A stretch of 43,329 nucleotides of DNA from an uncultured Lachnospiraceae bacterium (GTDB lineage: Bacteria; Bacillota; Clostridia; Lachnospirales; Lachnospiraceae): positions 1 to 43,329 of the forward strand of contig CANREE010000015.1 in assembly GCA_947629545.1 (NCBI GenBank), in the 5' to 3' direction. Shown here in pieces: positions 20,423 to 29,591 of the stretch (position 1 is its first letter; every line of letters starts with the position of its first letter). Position numbers and translations under genes: made by a program. The notes below the pieces were generated by a model. The model was given only the letters and a program-made list of their open reading frames with translations, was not told the DNA's origin and ran no database searches.

Positions 20423-21382
20423 ATGGAAAGGGAGATGGATTTTATGAAAGGGCTTCATGAAGTGCGGAATTATCCGTCCGGATTCATGGTATGGCAGGAC
20501 TGCTACGACAACATGGGCTGTCTGGCCCACTGGCATCAGGAGATCGAACTGATCTACATCCGCAGGGGAAAAGCAGATATCTGCATCGAGGACTCGGAAA
20601 TTTCCGCAAAGAAAGGCGATCTGGTCATCATCGACACGGGTGCGCTGCACTATATACCCAGCCATCGGTATCGAAACCGGATCGATTTTATCCTGTTTGA
20701 TATGAATATTATCTGGCCCAATTACCAGGCCTGTTTCTTCAAACCGCTGGTCACGGCGGAAGACCTTGACCGGTACGGCATGACGGACGCCGTCCGGGAA
20801 CTGTTTGATACGATTCACACAGAGCTGGAAGAACGGGACGATTATTATAAAGAGATCGTATCCGCGAAGCTGAAGAACGTCATGTACTCGCTCCGCCGCT
20901 ACCATTTGAACAATATCATCCCCATGCCGGACGCCAAGCCCCGTCTGGGACGTCTCCACGATATCCGGCAGCTTCTGGCGTATATCGACGAGCATTACGC
21001 CGAGACCATCACGCTGGAGGACGCCGCGCGTCAGATGAACTTAAGCTCCGAACATTTCTCGAGGACGTTCAGCAAGGTCGTGGGGATCAATTACATTTCC
21101 TATCTGAACATGGTGCGGGTGGAGCATGCGGCGAAAATGATCTGCAGTACGGACGCCAAGATGATCGACGTGGCGTTATCCTGCGGATTTACCAACATCC
21201 GCGTGTTCAACCGCTGTTTCAAACAGTATACGGGGTATCCCCCCACACAGTTCATGGCACTGCCTGATTCCGTAAAGGAATCGTTTCCCTTCTACAGAAG
21301 AAAGCTGGACAAGCGCGAATATGTGCAGGGGACCTCGCCGGTGGTCATCCTCACGTCCGGGGATGAGGCCGACAAGGCGTGA
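20423..21382 (+). CDS. AraC-family transcriptional regulator (cupin sensor plus two HTHs)
   Basis: 319 aa; HWHQEIELIYIRRGKADI, ITLEDAARQMNLSSEHFSRTFSKVVGINYISYLNMVRVEHA, CGFTNIRVFNRCFKQYTGYPPTQF. Confidence 0.93.
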   Translation: MEREMDFMKGLHEVRNYPSGFMVWQDCYDNMGCLAHWHQEIELIYIRRGKADICIEDSEISAKKGDLVIIDTGALHYIPSHRYRNRIDFILFDMNIIWPNYQACFFKPLVTAEDLDRYGMTDAVRELFDTIHTELEERDDYYKEIVSAKLKNVMYSLRRYHLNNIIPMPDAKPRLGRLHDIRQLLAYIDEHYAETITLEDAARQMNLSSEHFSRTFSKVVGINYISYLNMVRVEHAAKMICSTDAKMIDVALSCGFTNIRVFNRCFKQYTGYPPTQFMALPDSVKESFPFYRRKLDKREYVQGTSPVVILTSGDEADKA

Positions 21383-21425
21383 CGCGTTTTTCTGGATGAC
21401 GGTACCCCCCTCGCCGGCGCGCTTC

Positions 21426-21478
21426 TTGCATCGAAATACAAGCAAGGCGTCACTGGCGCCTTGCTCGCATGGAAATAC
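21426..21478 (+). repeat. Copy A of the GCATGGAAATAC-box / TCACTGG-loop hairpin element
   Basis: TTGCATCGAAATACAAGCAAGGCGTCACTGGCGCCTTGCTCGCATGGAAATAC; 8 bp stem GCAAGGCG/CGCCTTGC. Confidence 0.9.
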
Positions 21479-21480
21479 TT

Positions 21481-21515
21481 CGGCGCCGCGGCTGACTGCC
21501 GCGGCGCCGGTTTTT
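21481..21515 (+). terminator. Strong Rho-independent terminator
   Basis: CGGCGCCGCGGC TGACT GCCGCGGCGCCG GTTTTT. Confidence 0.85.
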
Positions 21516-21572
21516 CTGCGAAAGAATGAATATCTTCCGCGTCCTGTTATTTTGTCTTTCCCGCTTTCTCTG

Positions 21573-22856
21573 TCACCTCGCCGCCGCGAACCCCTTCTCC
21601 AGATCCGCAATGATATCGTCGATGTGCTCGGTTCCGATGGACAGGCGGATCGTGTTGGGTTTGATTCCCTGATCAGCCAGTTCCTCCGCCGACAGCTGGG
21701 AGTGGGTCGTGGTGGCCGGATGGATCACCAGGCTCTTCACGTCAGCCACATTAGCCAGAAGCGAGAATATCTCCAGGCTGTCGATGAAACGGTACGCCTC
21801 CTCCTGGCCGCCTTTGATCTCGAACGTGAAGATGCTGGCGCCGCCGTTGGGGAAGTATTTCTCATAGAGGGCGTGGTCCGGATGATCCGGCAGAGACGGA
21901 TGGTTCACCTTCTCTACCTGCGGATGCTTCGCCAGGTACTCCACCACCTTCTTTGTGTTCTCCGCGTGGCGGTCCAGACGCAGGGACAGTGTCTCCACGC
22001 CCTGCAGCAGCAGGAAAGCGTTAAACGGGGAAATCGTCGCGCCGGTGTCCCGCAGAAGGATCGCGCGGATATAGGTCACGAAGGCCGCCGGCCCCGCAGC
22101 GTCCACGAAGGATACGCCATGGTAGCTGGGATTGGGTTCCGCGATGGGCGCGTACTTTCCGCTGGCTTTCCAGTCAAATTTGCCGGAATCCACGATGATG
22201 CCGCCCAGGGTAGTGCCGTGGCCGCCGATAAACTTGGTGGCGGAATGGACCACGATATCCGCGCCGTGCTCGATGGGACGGATCAGATACGGAGTGCCGA
22301 AGGTATTGTCGATCACAAGCGGCAGGCCGTGCTTATGGGCAATGGCCGCGATGGCGTCGATGTCAGGAATGTCGCTGTTGGGATTGCCAAGGGTCTCCAG
22401 ATAAATAGCCTTGGTATTCTCCCTGATCGCGCCTTCCACCTCCGCCAGGTCGTGGGCGTCCACAAAGGTAGTCGTGACGCCGTACTGGCTCAGCGTATGG
22501 GCGAGCAGGTTATAGCTGCCGCCGTAAATCGTCTTCTGGGACACGATATGGTCGCCCTTCTGGGCCAGGGCCATGATCGTATAGGTGATGGCCGCCGCGC
22601 CGGAGGCCAGGGCCAGAGCCGCCACGCCGCCCTCCAGGGCTGCCAGGCGCTTCTCCAGCACATCCTGGGTGGAGTTGGTCAGACGGCCGTAGATATTGCC
22701 GGCGTCGGCCAGGCCGAAGCGGGCCGCCGCGTGGGCCGAATTATGGAATACGTAGGAGGTGGTCTGGTAGATCGGCACGGCGCGGGAATCCGTCGCCGGG
22801 TCGGCCTGCTCCTGTCCTACATGAAGCTGCAGTGTTTCAAAATGATAGCTGCTCAT
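21573..22856 (-). CDS. metY: O-acetylhomoserine aminocarboxypropyltransferase/cysteine synthase (PLP, Cys/Met metabolism)
   Basis: MSSYHFETLQLHVGQEQADPATDSRAVPIYQTTSYVF, HSATKFIGGHGTTLGGIIVDSG; start moved inward from the ORF start. Confidence 0.88.
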   Translation of the reverse strand: MSSYHFETLQLHVGQEQADPATDSRAVPIYQTTSYVFHNSAHAAARFGLADAGNIYGRLTNSTQDVLEKRLAALEGGVAALALASGAAAITYTIMALAQKGDHIVSQKTIYGGSYNLLAHTLSQYGVTTTFVDAHDLAEVEGAIRENTKAIYLETLGNPNSDIPDIDAIAAIAHKHGLPLVIDNTFGTPYLIRPIEHGADIVVHSATKFIGGHGTTLGGIIVDSGKFDWKASGKYAPIAEPNPSYHGVSFVDAAGPAAFVTYIRAILLRDTGATISPFNAFLLLQGVETLSLRLDRHAENTKKVVEYLAKHPQVEKVNHPSLPDHPDHALYEKYFPNGGASIFTFEIKGGQEEAYRFIDSLEIFSLLANVADVKSLVIHPATTTHSQLSAEELADQGIKPNTIRLSIGTEHIDDIIADLEKGFAAAR

Positions 22857-22876
22857 TTGCGGATCCTCCTTTCTAA

Positions 22877-23806
22877 CTACTCGAACAGCGGCGTCGACAG
22901 ATACCGGTCGCCCGTATCCGGTAAAAGCACCACGATGGTCTTGCCTTCGTTCTCCGGCCGCTTCGCAAGCTCGAGCGCCGCCCAAGCCGCCGCTCCGGAG
23001 GAGATGCCCACCAGCACGCCTTCCTTCCTGCCGATCAGCCGTCCCACCGCGAACGCGTCCTCATTGGCCACCGGAATGATCTCGTCATAGATCCCGGTAT
23101 TCAGCACTTCCGGCACAAAGCCGGCGCCGATGCCCTGGATCTTATGGGGTCCGCTGACGCCCTTGGAGAGGACCGGGGACGCGGCCGGCTCCACGGCCAC
23201 TACCTTCACCTCCGGCTTCTGCGCCTTCAGGTACTCGCCCACGCCGGTGATCGTGCCGCCGGTGCCGACGCCTGCCACGAAAATGTCCACCTGGCCGTCT
23301 GTGTCGCTCCAGATCTCCGGCCCCGTGGTTTCCCGGTGGATCTTCGGATTGGCCGGGTTCACGAACTGTCCCGCGATAAAACTGTTCGGGATCTCCTTCG
23401 CCAGCTCATCCGCCTTCGCGATGGCCCCGGGCATGCCCTTGGCTCCCTCGCTTAAGACCAGCTCCGCGCCGTAGGCCTTCATCAGCTGCCTGCGTTCCAC
23501 GCTCATGGTCTCCGGCATGACGATGATGATACGGTATCCCCTGGCCGCCGCTACGGCGGCCAGGCCGATCCCCGTATTGCCGGACGTGGGTTCTATGATG
23601 ACGGAGCCGGGCTTTAAGACGCCCCGCTCCTCCGCGTCGTCGATCATGGCCATGGCCACCCGGTCCTTGACGGAACCGGCCGGGTTAAAGTACTCCAGCT
23701 TCGCCAGTACCCGGGCCTTCAGCCCCTCTTCCTTCTCAATATGCGTAAGCTCCAGAAGCGGAGTGCCGCCGATCAGCTGATCGGCCGATGTGTAGATACG
23801 ACTCAT
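22877..23806 (-). CDS. cysK: Cysteine synthase A
   Basis: 309 aa; [62 protein letters not shown]. Confidence 0.94.
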   Translation of the reverse strand: MSRIYTSADQLIGGTPLLELTHIEKEEGLKARVLAKLEYFNPAGSVKDRVAMAMIDDAEERGVLKPGSVIIEPTSGNTGIGLAAVAAARGYRIIIVMPETMSVERRQLMKAYGAELVLSEGAKGMPGAIAKADELAKEIPNSFIAGQFVNPANPKIHRETTGPEIWSDTDGQVDIFVAGVGTGGTITGVGEYLKAQKPEVKVVAVEPAASPVLSKGVSGPHKIQGIGAGFVPEVLNTGIYDEIIPVANEDAFAVGRLIGRKEGVLVGISSGAAAWAALELAKRPENEGKTIVVLLPDTGDRYLSTPLFE

Positions 23807-23822
23807 ATGATTACCTCCTGTG

Positions 23823-23876
23823 AATGATTTGTCTAAGTAATTACCCGATAAATGATTTGTTCAAGCAATTACCTAC
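23823..23876. repeat. Tandem direct repeat, 28 bp period, upstream of cysK
   Basis: AATGATTTGTCTAAGTAATTACCCGATA / AATGATTTGTTCAAGCAATTACCTACTT. Confidence 0.8.
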
Positions 23877-23958
23877 TTAACTGATATGTTTATGGGGATT
23901 ATACGCTCGCCGCTTTGCTTTGTCAATAGGATTTCGGAAAATATTTCCGGTTTGTCTA

Positions 23959-23987
23959 TTGATTACCCATTTACCATGTACTATAAT
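23959..23987 (+). promoter_or_regulatory. Predicted sigma-A promoter of the Rrf2/IscR-family gene
   Basis: TTGATT-17 nt-TATAAT, overlapping ATTACC-type motifs and followed by ATAGGTTTATAGGTAAT. Confidence 0.65.
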
Positions 23988-24082
23988 AGGTTTATAGGTA
24001 ATATTGCACGAAGACCGTGCCCATAAACGCCGGGCAGCGGCAGCGAACAGAATTTAAGAAACACCGTCAAGGAGAACGAAGC

Positions 24083-24514
24083 ATGCTGATATCGACAAAA
24101 GGGCGCTATGCGCTGCGGGTAATGATCGATCTGGCAGAGAATCAGAAAGACGGCTACGTGCCGCTCAAGGAAACGGCGGACCGTCAGGAAATATCTGAAA
24201 AATATCTGGAAGGAATCCTAAAGACTCTGGTTCAGCGAAACATGCTGACCGGCGTCCGCGGCAAAGGCGGCGGGTACCGCCTGACGCGTCCGCCGGAGAA
24301 CTATACGGTCGGAGAGATCCTGCGGCTGACGGAAGGCTCTCTCGCGCCGGTAGCCTGTCTGGAGCCAGGCGCAAAACCATGTCCGCGGATGGCGCAGTGC
24401 CGGACGCTTCCGATGTGGGAAGGGCTGGACAGGCTCATTTCACAGTATCTGGACGGTATCACAATCGCAGACCTGATGCGGCGCGACACCGGCTCCTTCG
24501 ATTACGTGATATAA
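24083..24514 (+). CDS. Rrf2/IscR-family transcriptional regulator (CymR-like context)
   Basis: MLISTKGRYALRVMIDLAENQ...QEISEKYLEGILKTLVQRNMLTGVRGKGGGYRL; Cys residues CLEPGAKPCPRMAQC. Confidence 0.9.
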   Translation: MLISTKGRYALRVMIDLAENQKDGYVPLKETADRQEISEKYLEGILKTLVQRNMLTGVRGKGGGYRLTRPPENYTVGEILRLTEGSLAPVACLEPGAKPCPRMAQCRTLPMWEGLDRLISQYLDGITIADLMRRDTGSFDYVI

Positions 24515-24537
24515 TCAGGATCGACACTGTGTCCATG

Positions 24538-25275
24538 TTAATCACACCGCTCGCCTTCATTCCCATAGCACTCGCAGAACCGGGCCGCGAAAGCCGGCTC
24601 CATTCCATGGGCGTACAGATGAGAAATGTCTCCGATCGCGTTCGCCCTGAAAAGCGCGATTCCCGGACGTCTCTCTTCGGAGATCACCGTTGTCACCGAA
24701 GTAGGCGCCGCGCAGATCCCATGCCAGAGTACCATCGGCGAAACGCCCAGCAAATGGGACAGCAGCACGCATTCTACGCCGAAATGACAGAACAGCACGA
24801 TCGTATCATTATTCGGCCGGACCGCACGGTAAATACGTCCGTCCCGCTCATACCCGTGGCGGGCCAGCAGGCGATCGAAATTCTCCACGACCCGGTCATA
24901 TTCCTGCTTCACGCCCGCATCTTCAAACACGTCGCGCTCAAACCAGCGGGCTTCCTCATAGAAGCGCTCATCCGCGGTCCAGTCCTGAGGCAGCCAGTCC
25001 CAGGCTACCGGGCAAAGTCCCGGCCCTTTCCAGCCGGGCCTCGCCACCGGCGGTCCGAATTCCCGAAGCCACGGACATTCCTCCGCCGTCCGGTTCATTT
25101 TCTTAAGCGTCAGCGACGCCGTATCCTTCGCCCGGCCAAGAGGCGATACGTAGAAGGCCGCCACATCCAGCTTCGACAGCCGTTCCGACAGATATTCAGC
25201 CTCCACCCAGCCCCGCTCCGTCAGGGAATCGATGGAGTAATCCGGGTCGCCGTGACGCACGATCAGTAATTTCAT
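24538..25275 (-). CDS. Histidine phosphatase (phosphoglycerate mutase-like)
   Basis: 245 aa; MKLLIVRHGDPDYSIDSLTERGWVEAEYLSERL. Confidence 0.85.
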   Translation of the reverse strand: MKLLIVRHGDPDYSIDSLTERGWVEAEYLSERLSKLDVAAFYVSPLGRAKDTASLTLKKMNRTAEECPWLREFGPPVARPGWKGPGLCPVAWDWLPQDWTADERFYEEARWFERDVFEDAGVKQEYDRVVENFDRLLARHGYERDGRIYRAVRPNNDTIVLFCHFGVECVLLSHLLGVSPMVLWHGICAAPTSVTTVISEERRPGIALFRANAIGDISHLYAHGMEPAFAARFCECYGNEGERCD

Positions 25276-25279
25276 AATC

Positions 25280-26575
25280 CTAGTACCCCGCCTTCTCCTT
25301 CATCTGCATCGCACCAAAGAACGCGTATTTGGGCTTTAAGGAGGCGTTGAACAGCAGCGGACTGTATTCTTTTCTCCATGACATGCCGTCGGAGAAGCCC
25401 CAGAAGGTCAGCGCGTCCATCTTGATCAGACCGGCGTCTGCACGCTCGAACAGGCCGTTGATCAGATCATAATAGAAACGGCCCTGGCTCTGCGTATTCT
25501 CATCGACTGGCAGCAGCGGAGACTGGTATCTGCCCAGACATACGTCCAGTTCCGTCAGTTCGAGCTTCAGTCCGGTCGAACCTAACTTTTCCACGGTCCA
25601 TAAATACTTCGACAGATCATCCGAGGTATACAGGTGGGCCTGAAGTCCGATGCCGTCAATCAGATACCTGCCGTCCTCATCCACGAGGGTATTGACAAAA
25701 TTGTAAAGGGCCAGCGTCTTGTACTGCTCGTTATAGTCATTGTAATAGAGATCAATGCTCTCGGGCGCATATTTGTCCGCGTAGAAGAACGCATACCAGA
25801 GATAATCGTCGCCGATGATCTCGGACCAGTGGTTCTGACGCAGCTTTCCGTCTTCCATCCACGCCTCGTTGACCACATCATAAGCATAGAAAATGTCCAG
25901 ATACCCCAGTTCTTCCAGCTGCCCGAAGACCTGACTGATCATGTCTTCCATGCGGGACAGCATCTCGTCCCGGTCCACATACTCGCTTTCATTGTCAAAA
26001 TCCTTATGGAAGATCCATTCCGGCGTCTGGCTGTACCAGACCAATGTATGGCCGCGCATGGCAAGACCGTTCTCCTTTGCCCACTCCATCATCTTGACGG
26101 CATCCTGATTAAACTCCACGACCAGACGTCCTTCCGACTGGCTGGCGGTCTGATTCAGAATATAATCGGGCTTCATGGAATTCTCCATGGTGACACTGTT
26201 AAACTGGTCAAGGATCAGCCGGCTGGCGTCGGGATCGTCGATCATCTGCGAAGACAGACAGGTGCCGGCCTTCATGCCGTGTTCCGCGAAGAGTTCCTTT
26301 AAGGAGAGACCCTCGATAGAAGTTTCTTCCGGTTTGACGGCCTCGGCTTCCCCGGCCGCAGATGTTTCCGCCGCCGTCGTCTCCTCCGCGGCCGTTTCGC
26401 TCCCGGCGGGCGCCGCCGTCTCCGCGGCCTGACCCAAATTATCAGCCTGCGCAGTCTGGCCCCCTTCGCCGGAACCGGAACCTGCCGCGGTCTGCCCATT
26501 ATTTCCCGCGCTGCCGCAGCCCGCCAGGGTGACGGCCATCAGGACAGTTAATGCTTTCAGGAAAATCTTTTTCAT
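25280..26575 (-). CDS. GH10 endo-1,4-beta-xylanase-like lipoprotein
   Basis: 431 aa; lipobox VTLAGCGSAG, Ala/Thr/Glu-rich linker, MRGHTLVWYSQTPEWIF, YDVVNEAWMEDG (acid/base), LELTELDVCLG (nucleophile). Confidence 0.9.
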   Translation of the reverse strand: MKKIFLKALTVLMAVTLAGCGSAGNNGQTAAGSGSGEGGQTAQADNLGQAAETAAPAGSETAAEETTAAETSAAGEAEAVKPEETSIEGLSLKELFAEHGMKAGTCLSSQMIDDPDASRLILDQFNSVTMENSMKPDYILNQTASQSEGRLVVEFNQDAVKMMEWAKENGLAMRGHTLVWYSQTPEWIFHKDFDNESEYVDRDEMLSRMEDMISQVFGQLEELGYLDIFYAYDVVNEAWMEDGKLRQNHWSEIIGDDYLWYAFFYADKYAPESIDLYYNDYNEQYKTLALYNFVNTLVDEDGRYLIDGIGLQAHLYTSDDLSKYLWTVEKLGSTGLKLELTELDVCLGRYQSPLLPVDENTQSQGRFYYDLINGLFERADAGLIKMDALTFWGFSDGMSWRKEYSPLLFNASLKPKYAFFGAMQMKEKAGY

Positions 26576-26826
26576 GTGCGCTTCCTCCGCTGTTGGAATA
26601 AATATTGGTGATCCCCCTGCAAAACCGATAAGGACTTTCCCGCCTGCGCGGCGGTACCATATTCATAATAATATAGAATCCGGAAAAAATAAACAGCAAA
26701 ATGAGAAAAATAACGACGCAGCCAGAGGGCTCCCCCGCCCGAAGGCGAAGGAGCCCCAAATAGTCTTTCCGGTTTCAGCAGTCAGCATCCGAACTGTCCT
26801 GCCAGTCCCTGCTTTGATTTCGGAGG

Positions 26827-28572
26827 TCATCTCCCGCTCTTATCCCGGCCAAAGCCCAGCACCGTCGTCAGCGCCTTCCTCTGTCCCTGCGTCGGCAGCT
26901 TCAGCTTCCCGTTCCGCAGAAGCGCCGCGACGCAGTGAAGCAGAAACCACCCGTCCGAACAGAAGATAAACTGCATCTCATAGGCGCCGACCTTCTTTAG
27001 ATGCGCCGGAACCATGTCCAGCCAGGCTTTGACGTAAGGCGCTTTCAGCGCCTCAAACTCCGCCTGATATTTTCTCTTGATCCGGTCCCCGATCTCGATC
27101 AGACGCGCCTGAATATCCCTGTTTTCCAGTATCACGATCTGCCACACGGCCTGAAACAGGCTGTCATAGTCGCCGCAGGTCTTTACATAGCCCTGCTCCG
27201 CCAGCCACGCGTATTCATCCCGGGAGAGACGCTCCTTCTTTTCCCGCTCATACAGGGCGATCACGCGCAGCGCGTCCTCGCTGACATGCATCAGCCGGCC
27301 TTCCTCCTTCCGGTCGGACCACTCGCTGTCCACCTGCCAGAGCATCCGCCCGCCGGGACCGTCCGCGCTCCACATAGGGCCGCACCAGCCTTTCATATAG
27401 ACATAATCCTCCGGCAGCCTCAGATCGTCGGGAACCACCGTCGCGAGGACGATATTCTGTCCGCCGTCAGCCCGGATCGTCGCCGCCTCCTCAAAGGAGA
27501 TCTTCCTGTCCGTCAATTCCTCCCCGGACCAGGCCGCGATGAACGGGATCAGCGTCCACAGAAGGAAATTGTGATCCGCCCGGGCGTTATCCGCAGGCGT
27601 AACCGGCCCGTCCGTCTGCCGGCAGAGGATCCCCGGATCGTCCAGAATCCCGCTGCCGGTCAGCTCGTCATACAGTTCGTTGGCGAACAGCTCCGCCGCC
27701 GCCTTATACATCCGGTCCTGCATAGTCAGAAGCTCCGCCGTGGGCTCGCTGATCAGGAAATTCACGATATATCGTCCGTTCTTCTCCAAAAGGAAGCCGT
27801 ATTTCTCCAGAAACTCGACCTCGGTCTCCACATAGACCGGAGAAACGCCCAGATCGTCGGCGATCCCGCTTACGGTCTTCGCCGTCTCCCGGACGCAGTA
27901 GCAGATATTCTGCGACAACGCGGAGCGGAAGAACTCGTCCAAAGACTTCGTACCGCCTTTCCCGTTCATTCCGATCGAATGAAAATGGATCGGATTAAAT
28001 TTCAGATCACTTGGTTGTCTCATTTTGTCCATTCCTCTTTTCAATTCCTTTTTTGCTTCGAACAAATGCCATTTGACCGTGCCGAGAGGAAGACCCAGTT
28101 CGCGGGCGATATCCGCCTGCTTTCGGTTCTCGAAATAATACGCGATGACGATCCGCCGCTGCATCCCGGACAGATACGCGATCTCTCCCTGCAGCCGCCG
28201 GATGGTTTCTCTCTCCTCCTCCGCTTCCAGCGCTCCTTCCGGCCCCGCTCCCGGATCGGAAACCGCCTCGGCCGCTTCCTCCAGCGGAACGCCCACGATC
28301 CCCCGGGACGTCTCCCGGTAATAGCTGTTCAGCGTGTTGTGGGCGATGGTCCAGATAAATTTGCGCGCGTCCTCGATGTCGTCCCGAAGAAGAAGCGCCC
28401 GAAACGCCCGGGCCGCGATCTCCTGCGACAGATCCTCCGCGTCGTGGACGTTGCCGCAGCGCTTTAAGGCAAAGCCGAAGATCGGGCTTAAATATTCCGT
28501 GATGATCCTCTCCGCTTCCTGTCTGAGCACCTGTTCATACCTCCTTGCAGCCGTTTGAAAGCTTTCACTCAT
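26827..28572 (-). CDS. ECF-type sigma-70 factor with a ~400 aa C-terminal extension
   Basis: MSESFQTAARRYEQVLRQEAERIITEYLSPIFGFALKRCGNVHDAEDLSQEIAARAF (sigma2) and MQRRIVIAYYFENRKQADIARELGLPLGTVKWHLFEAKKEL (sigma4), then a second wHTH-like segment SGIADDLGVSPVYVETEVEFLEKYGFL; start moved inward from the ORF start at 28758. Confidence 0.85.
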   Translation of the reverse strand: MSESFQTAARRYEQVLRQEAERIITEYLSPIFGFALKRCGNVHDAEDLSQEIAARAFRALLLRDDIEDARKFIWTIAHNTLNSYYRETSRGIVGVPLEEAAEAVSDPGAGPEGALEAEEERETIRRLQGEIAYLSGMQRRIVIAYYFENRKQADIARELGLPLGTVKWHLFEAKKELKRGMDKMRQPSDLKFNPIHFHSIGMNGKGGTKSLDEFFRSALSQNICYCVRETAKTVSGIADDLGVSPVYVETEVEFLEKYGFLLEKNGRYIVNFLISEPTAELLTMQDRMYKAAAELFANELYDELTGSGILDDPGILCRQTDGPVTPADNARADHNFLLWTLIPFIAAWSGEELTDRKISFEEAATIRADGGQNIVLATVVPDDLRLPEDYVYMKGWCGPMWSADGPGGRMLWQVDSEWSDRKEEGRLMHVSEDALRVIALYEREKKERLSRDEYAWLAEQGYVKTCGDYDSLFQAVWQIVILENRDIQARLIEIGDRIKRKYQAEFEALKAPYVKAWLDMVPAHLKKVGAYEMQFIFCSDGWFLLHCVAALLRNGKLKLPTQGQRKALTTVLGFGRDKSGR

Positions 28573-28610
28573 ATAGACGCCGGGGATGGAAAAAGGTTGG
28601 CGAAAATCGC

Positions 28611-28639
28611 TTGTCTTTGCTGTTATTATACCATATAAT
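28611..28639 (+). promoter_or_regulatory. Predicted sigma-A promoter for the LytTR gene
   Basis: TTGTCT-17 nt-TATAAT. Confidence 0.6.
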
Positions 28640-28685
28640 ACAAACAAGGCGTCACTGGCGCCTTTCTTGCATGGAAATACAAAAA
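28629..28685 (+). repeat. Copy B of the hairpin element
   Basis: ACCATATAATACAAACAAGGCGTCACTGGCGCCTTTCTTGCATGGAAATACAAAAAA; stem AAGGCG/CGCCTT. Confidence 0.88.
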
Positions 28686-28717
28686 ATGTCCGGGATATCC
28701 CGGCCCGGAGGGATTGC

Positions 28718-29530
28718 ATGAAGACAGACGATCTGATCCGCCGCTCCATTTTCATCATAACGGAATATTACAAGAACAATCTGGAGCCGTTCTTTGAGTA
28801 TATCAGCGACGACGTCCTGTGGCTCGGCCCCGCCGAACGGCAGCAGATCCAGGGAAAGGATACCCTGATACAGACCTGGAGCAGGGAAAAGCATACCCTG
28901 ACCTTCACCATGGGCAATATCACGGCCCTGTGCGTCTCTCCCCACACCCATGTGAAGGAGATCATCCTGCATTACGACGTTCTCACCCATTATCCCAGCG
29001 GCAATATCGTTCCGCACGACCAGCTGCTGCACTATACATGGCGGGAAAGGCGGGTGAAGACCGTTTCCGGCTGGGAATACCGGCCCGAGATCGTCATGCT
29101 GCACATCAGCAATCTGTGGAAATACGACAACCGGGACACGATCTATCCCGTTCACTATGAAGACATGACGCTGCCGCCGCAGCCTCCCGCAAAGCCGGAC
29201 CGCTTCGTGATCGTAAAGGCGTCCGACTTAAGCGTACACCGCGTCGCGGCGGACCAGATCTTATATATCGAGACCGTCAAGCGCGCCGCAAAGCTGCGGA
29301 TCCATATGACAGATGATACGCTGACGATCAACGAAACGCTGCACGAATTCGAACGGAAATACCCTGGACTTTTTCTGCGCGCCCACGCCGGGTACCTGCT
29401 CAATCCGGCCCATGTGCGCAAGATCCGCCGGTTCTTCGTGACCTTATCCGACGGGACGCAGCTCCCGGTTCCGGAAAAGAAATATACGCAGGTCAAAAAA
29501 ATACTCCTGCAGGAGAGCGCGAAAGAATAG
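28718..29530 (+). CDS. LytTR DNA-binding regulator with an N-terminal SnoaL/NTF2-like domain
   Basis: N-terminus IRRSIFIITEYYKNNLEPFFEYISDDVLWLGPAERQQIQGKDTLIQTW resembles SnoaL-like folds; C-terminus ILYIETVKRAAKLRIHMTDDTLTINETLHEFERKYPGLFLRAHAGYLLNPAHVRKI is LytTR. Confidence 0.82.
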   Translation: MKTDDLIRRSIFIITEYYKNNLEPFFEYISDDVLWLGPAERQQIQGKDTLIQTWSREKHTLTFTMGNITALCVSPHTHVKEIILHYDVLTHYPSGNIVPHDQLLHYTWRERRVKTVSGWEYRPEIVMLHISNLWKYDNRDTIYPVHYEDMTLPPQPPAKPDRFVIVKASDLSVHRVAADQILYIETVKRAAKLRIHMTDDTLTINETLHEFERKYPGLFLRAHAGYLLNPAHVRKIRRFFVTLSDGTQLPVPEKKYTQVKKILLQESAKE

Positions 29531-29591
29531 ATACGCTCCTGCAGGAGTCCGCAGTCAGACCGCCTCAGACAACAGATATTCTGCCCCTTCC

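Noticed and set aside
21321-23090. 589 aa plus-strand ORF
   Set aside because: Antisense shadow of metY and part of cysK.
27001-28467. 488 aa plus-strand ORF
   Set aside because: Antisense shadow of the sigma-factor gene, Arg/Pro/Gln-rich with no domain signature.
28573-28758. N-terminal extension of the sigma-factor ORF (MMKMERRIRSS...FFVFPCKKGASDALFVLYG)
   Set aside because: It is a read-through of hairpin copy B and the LytTR 5' end; the sigma domain begins at MSESFQTA (28572).
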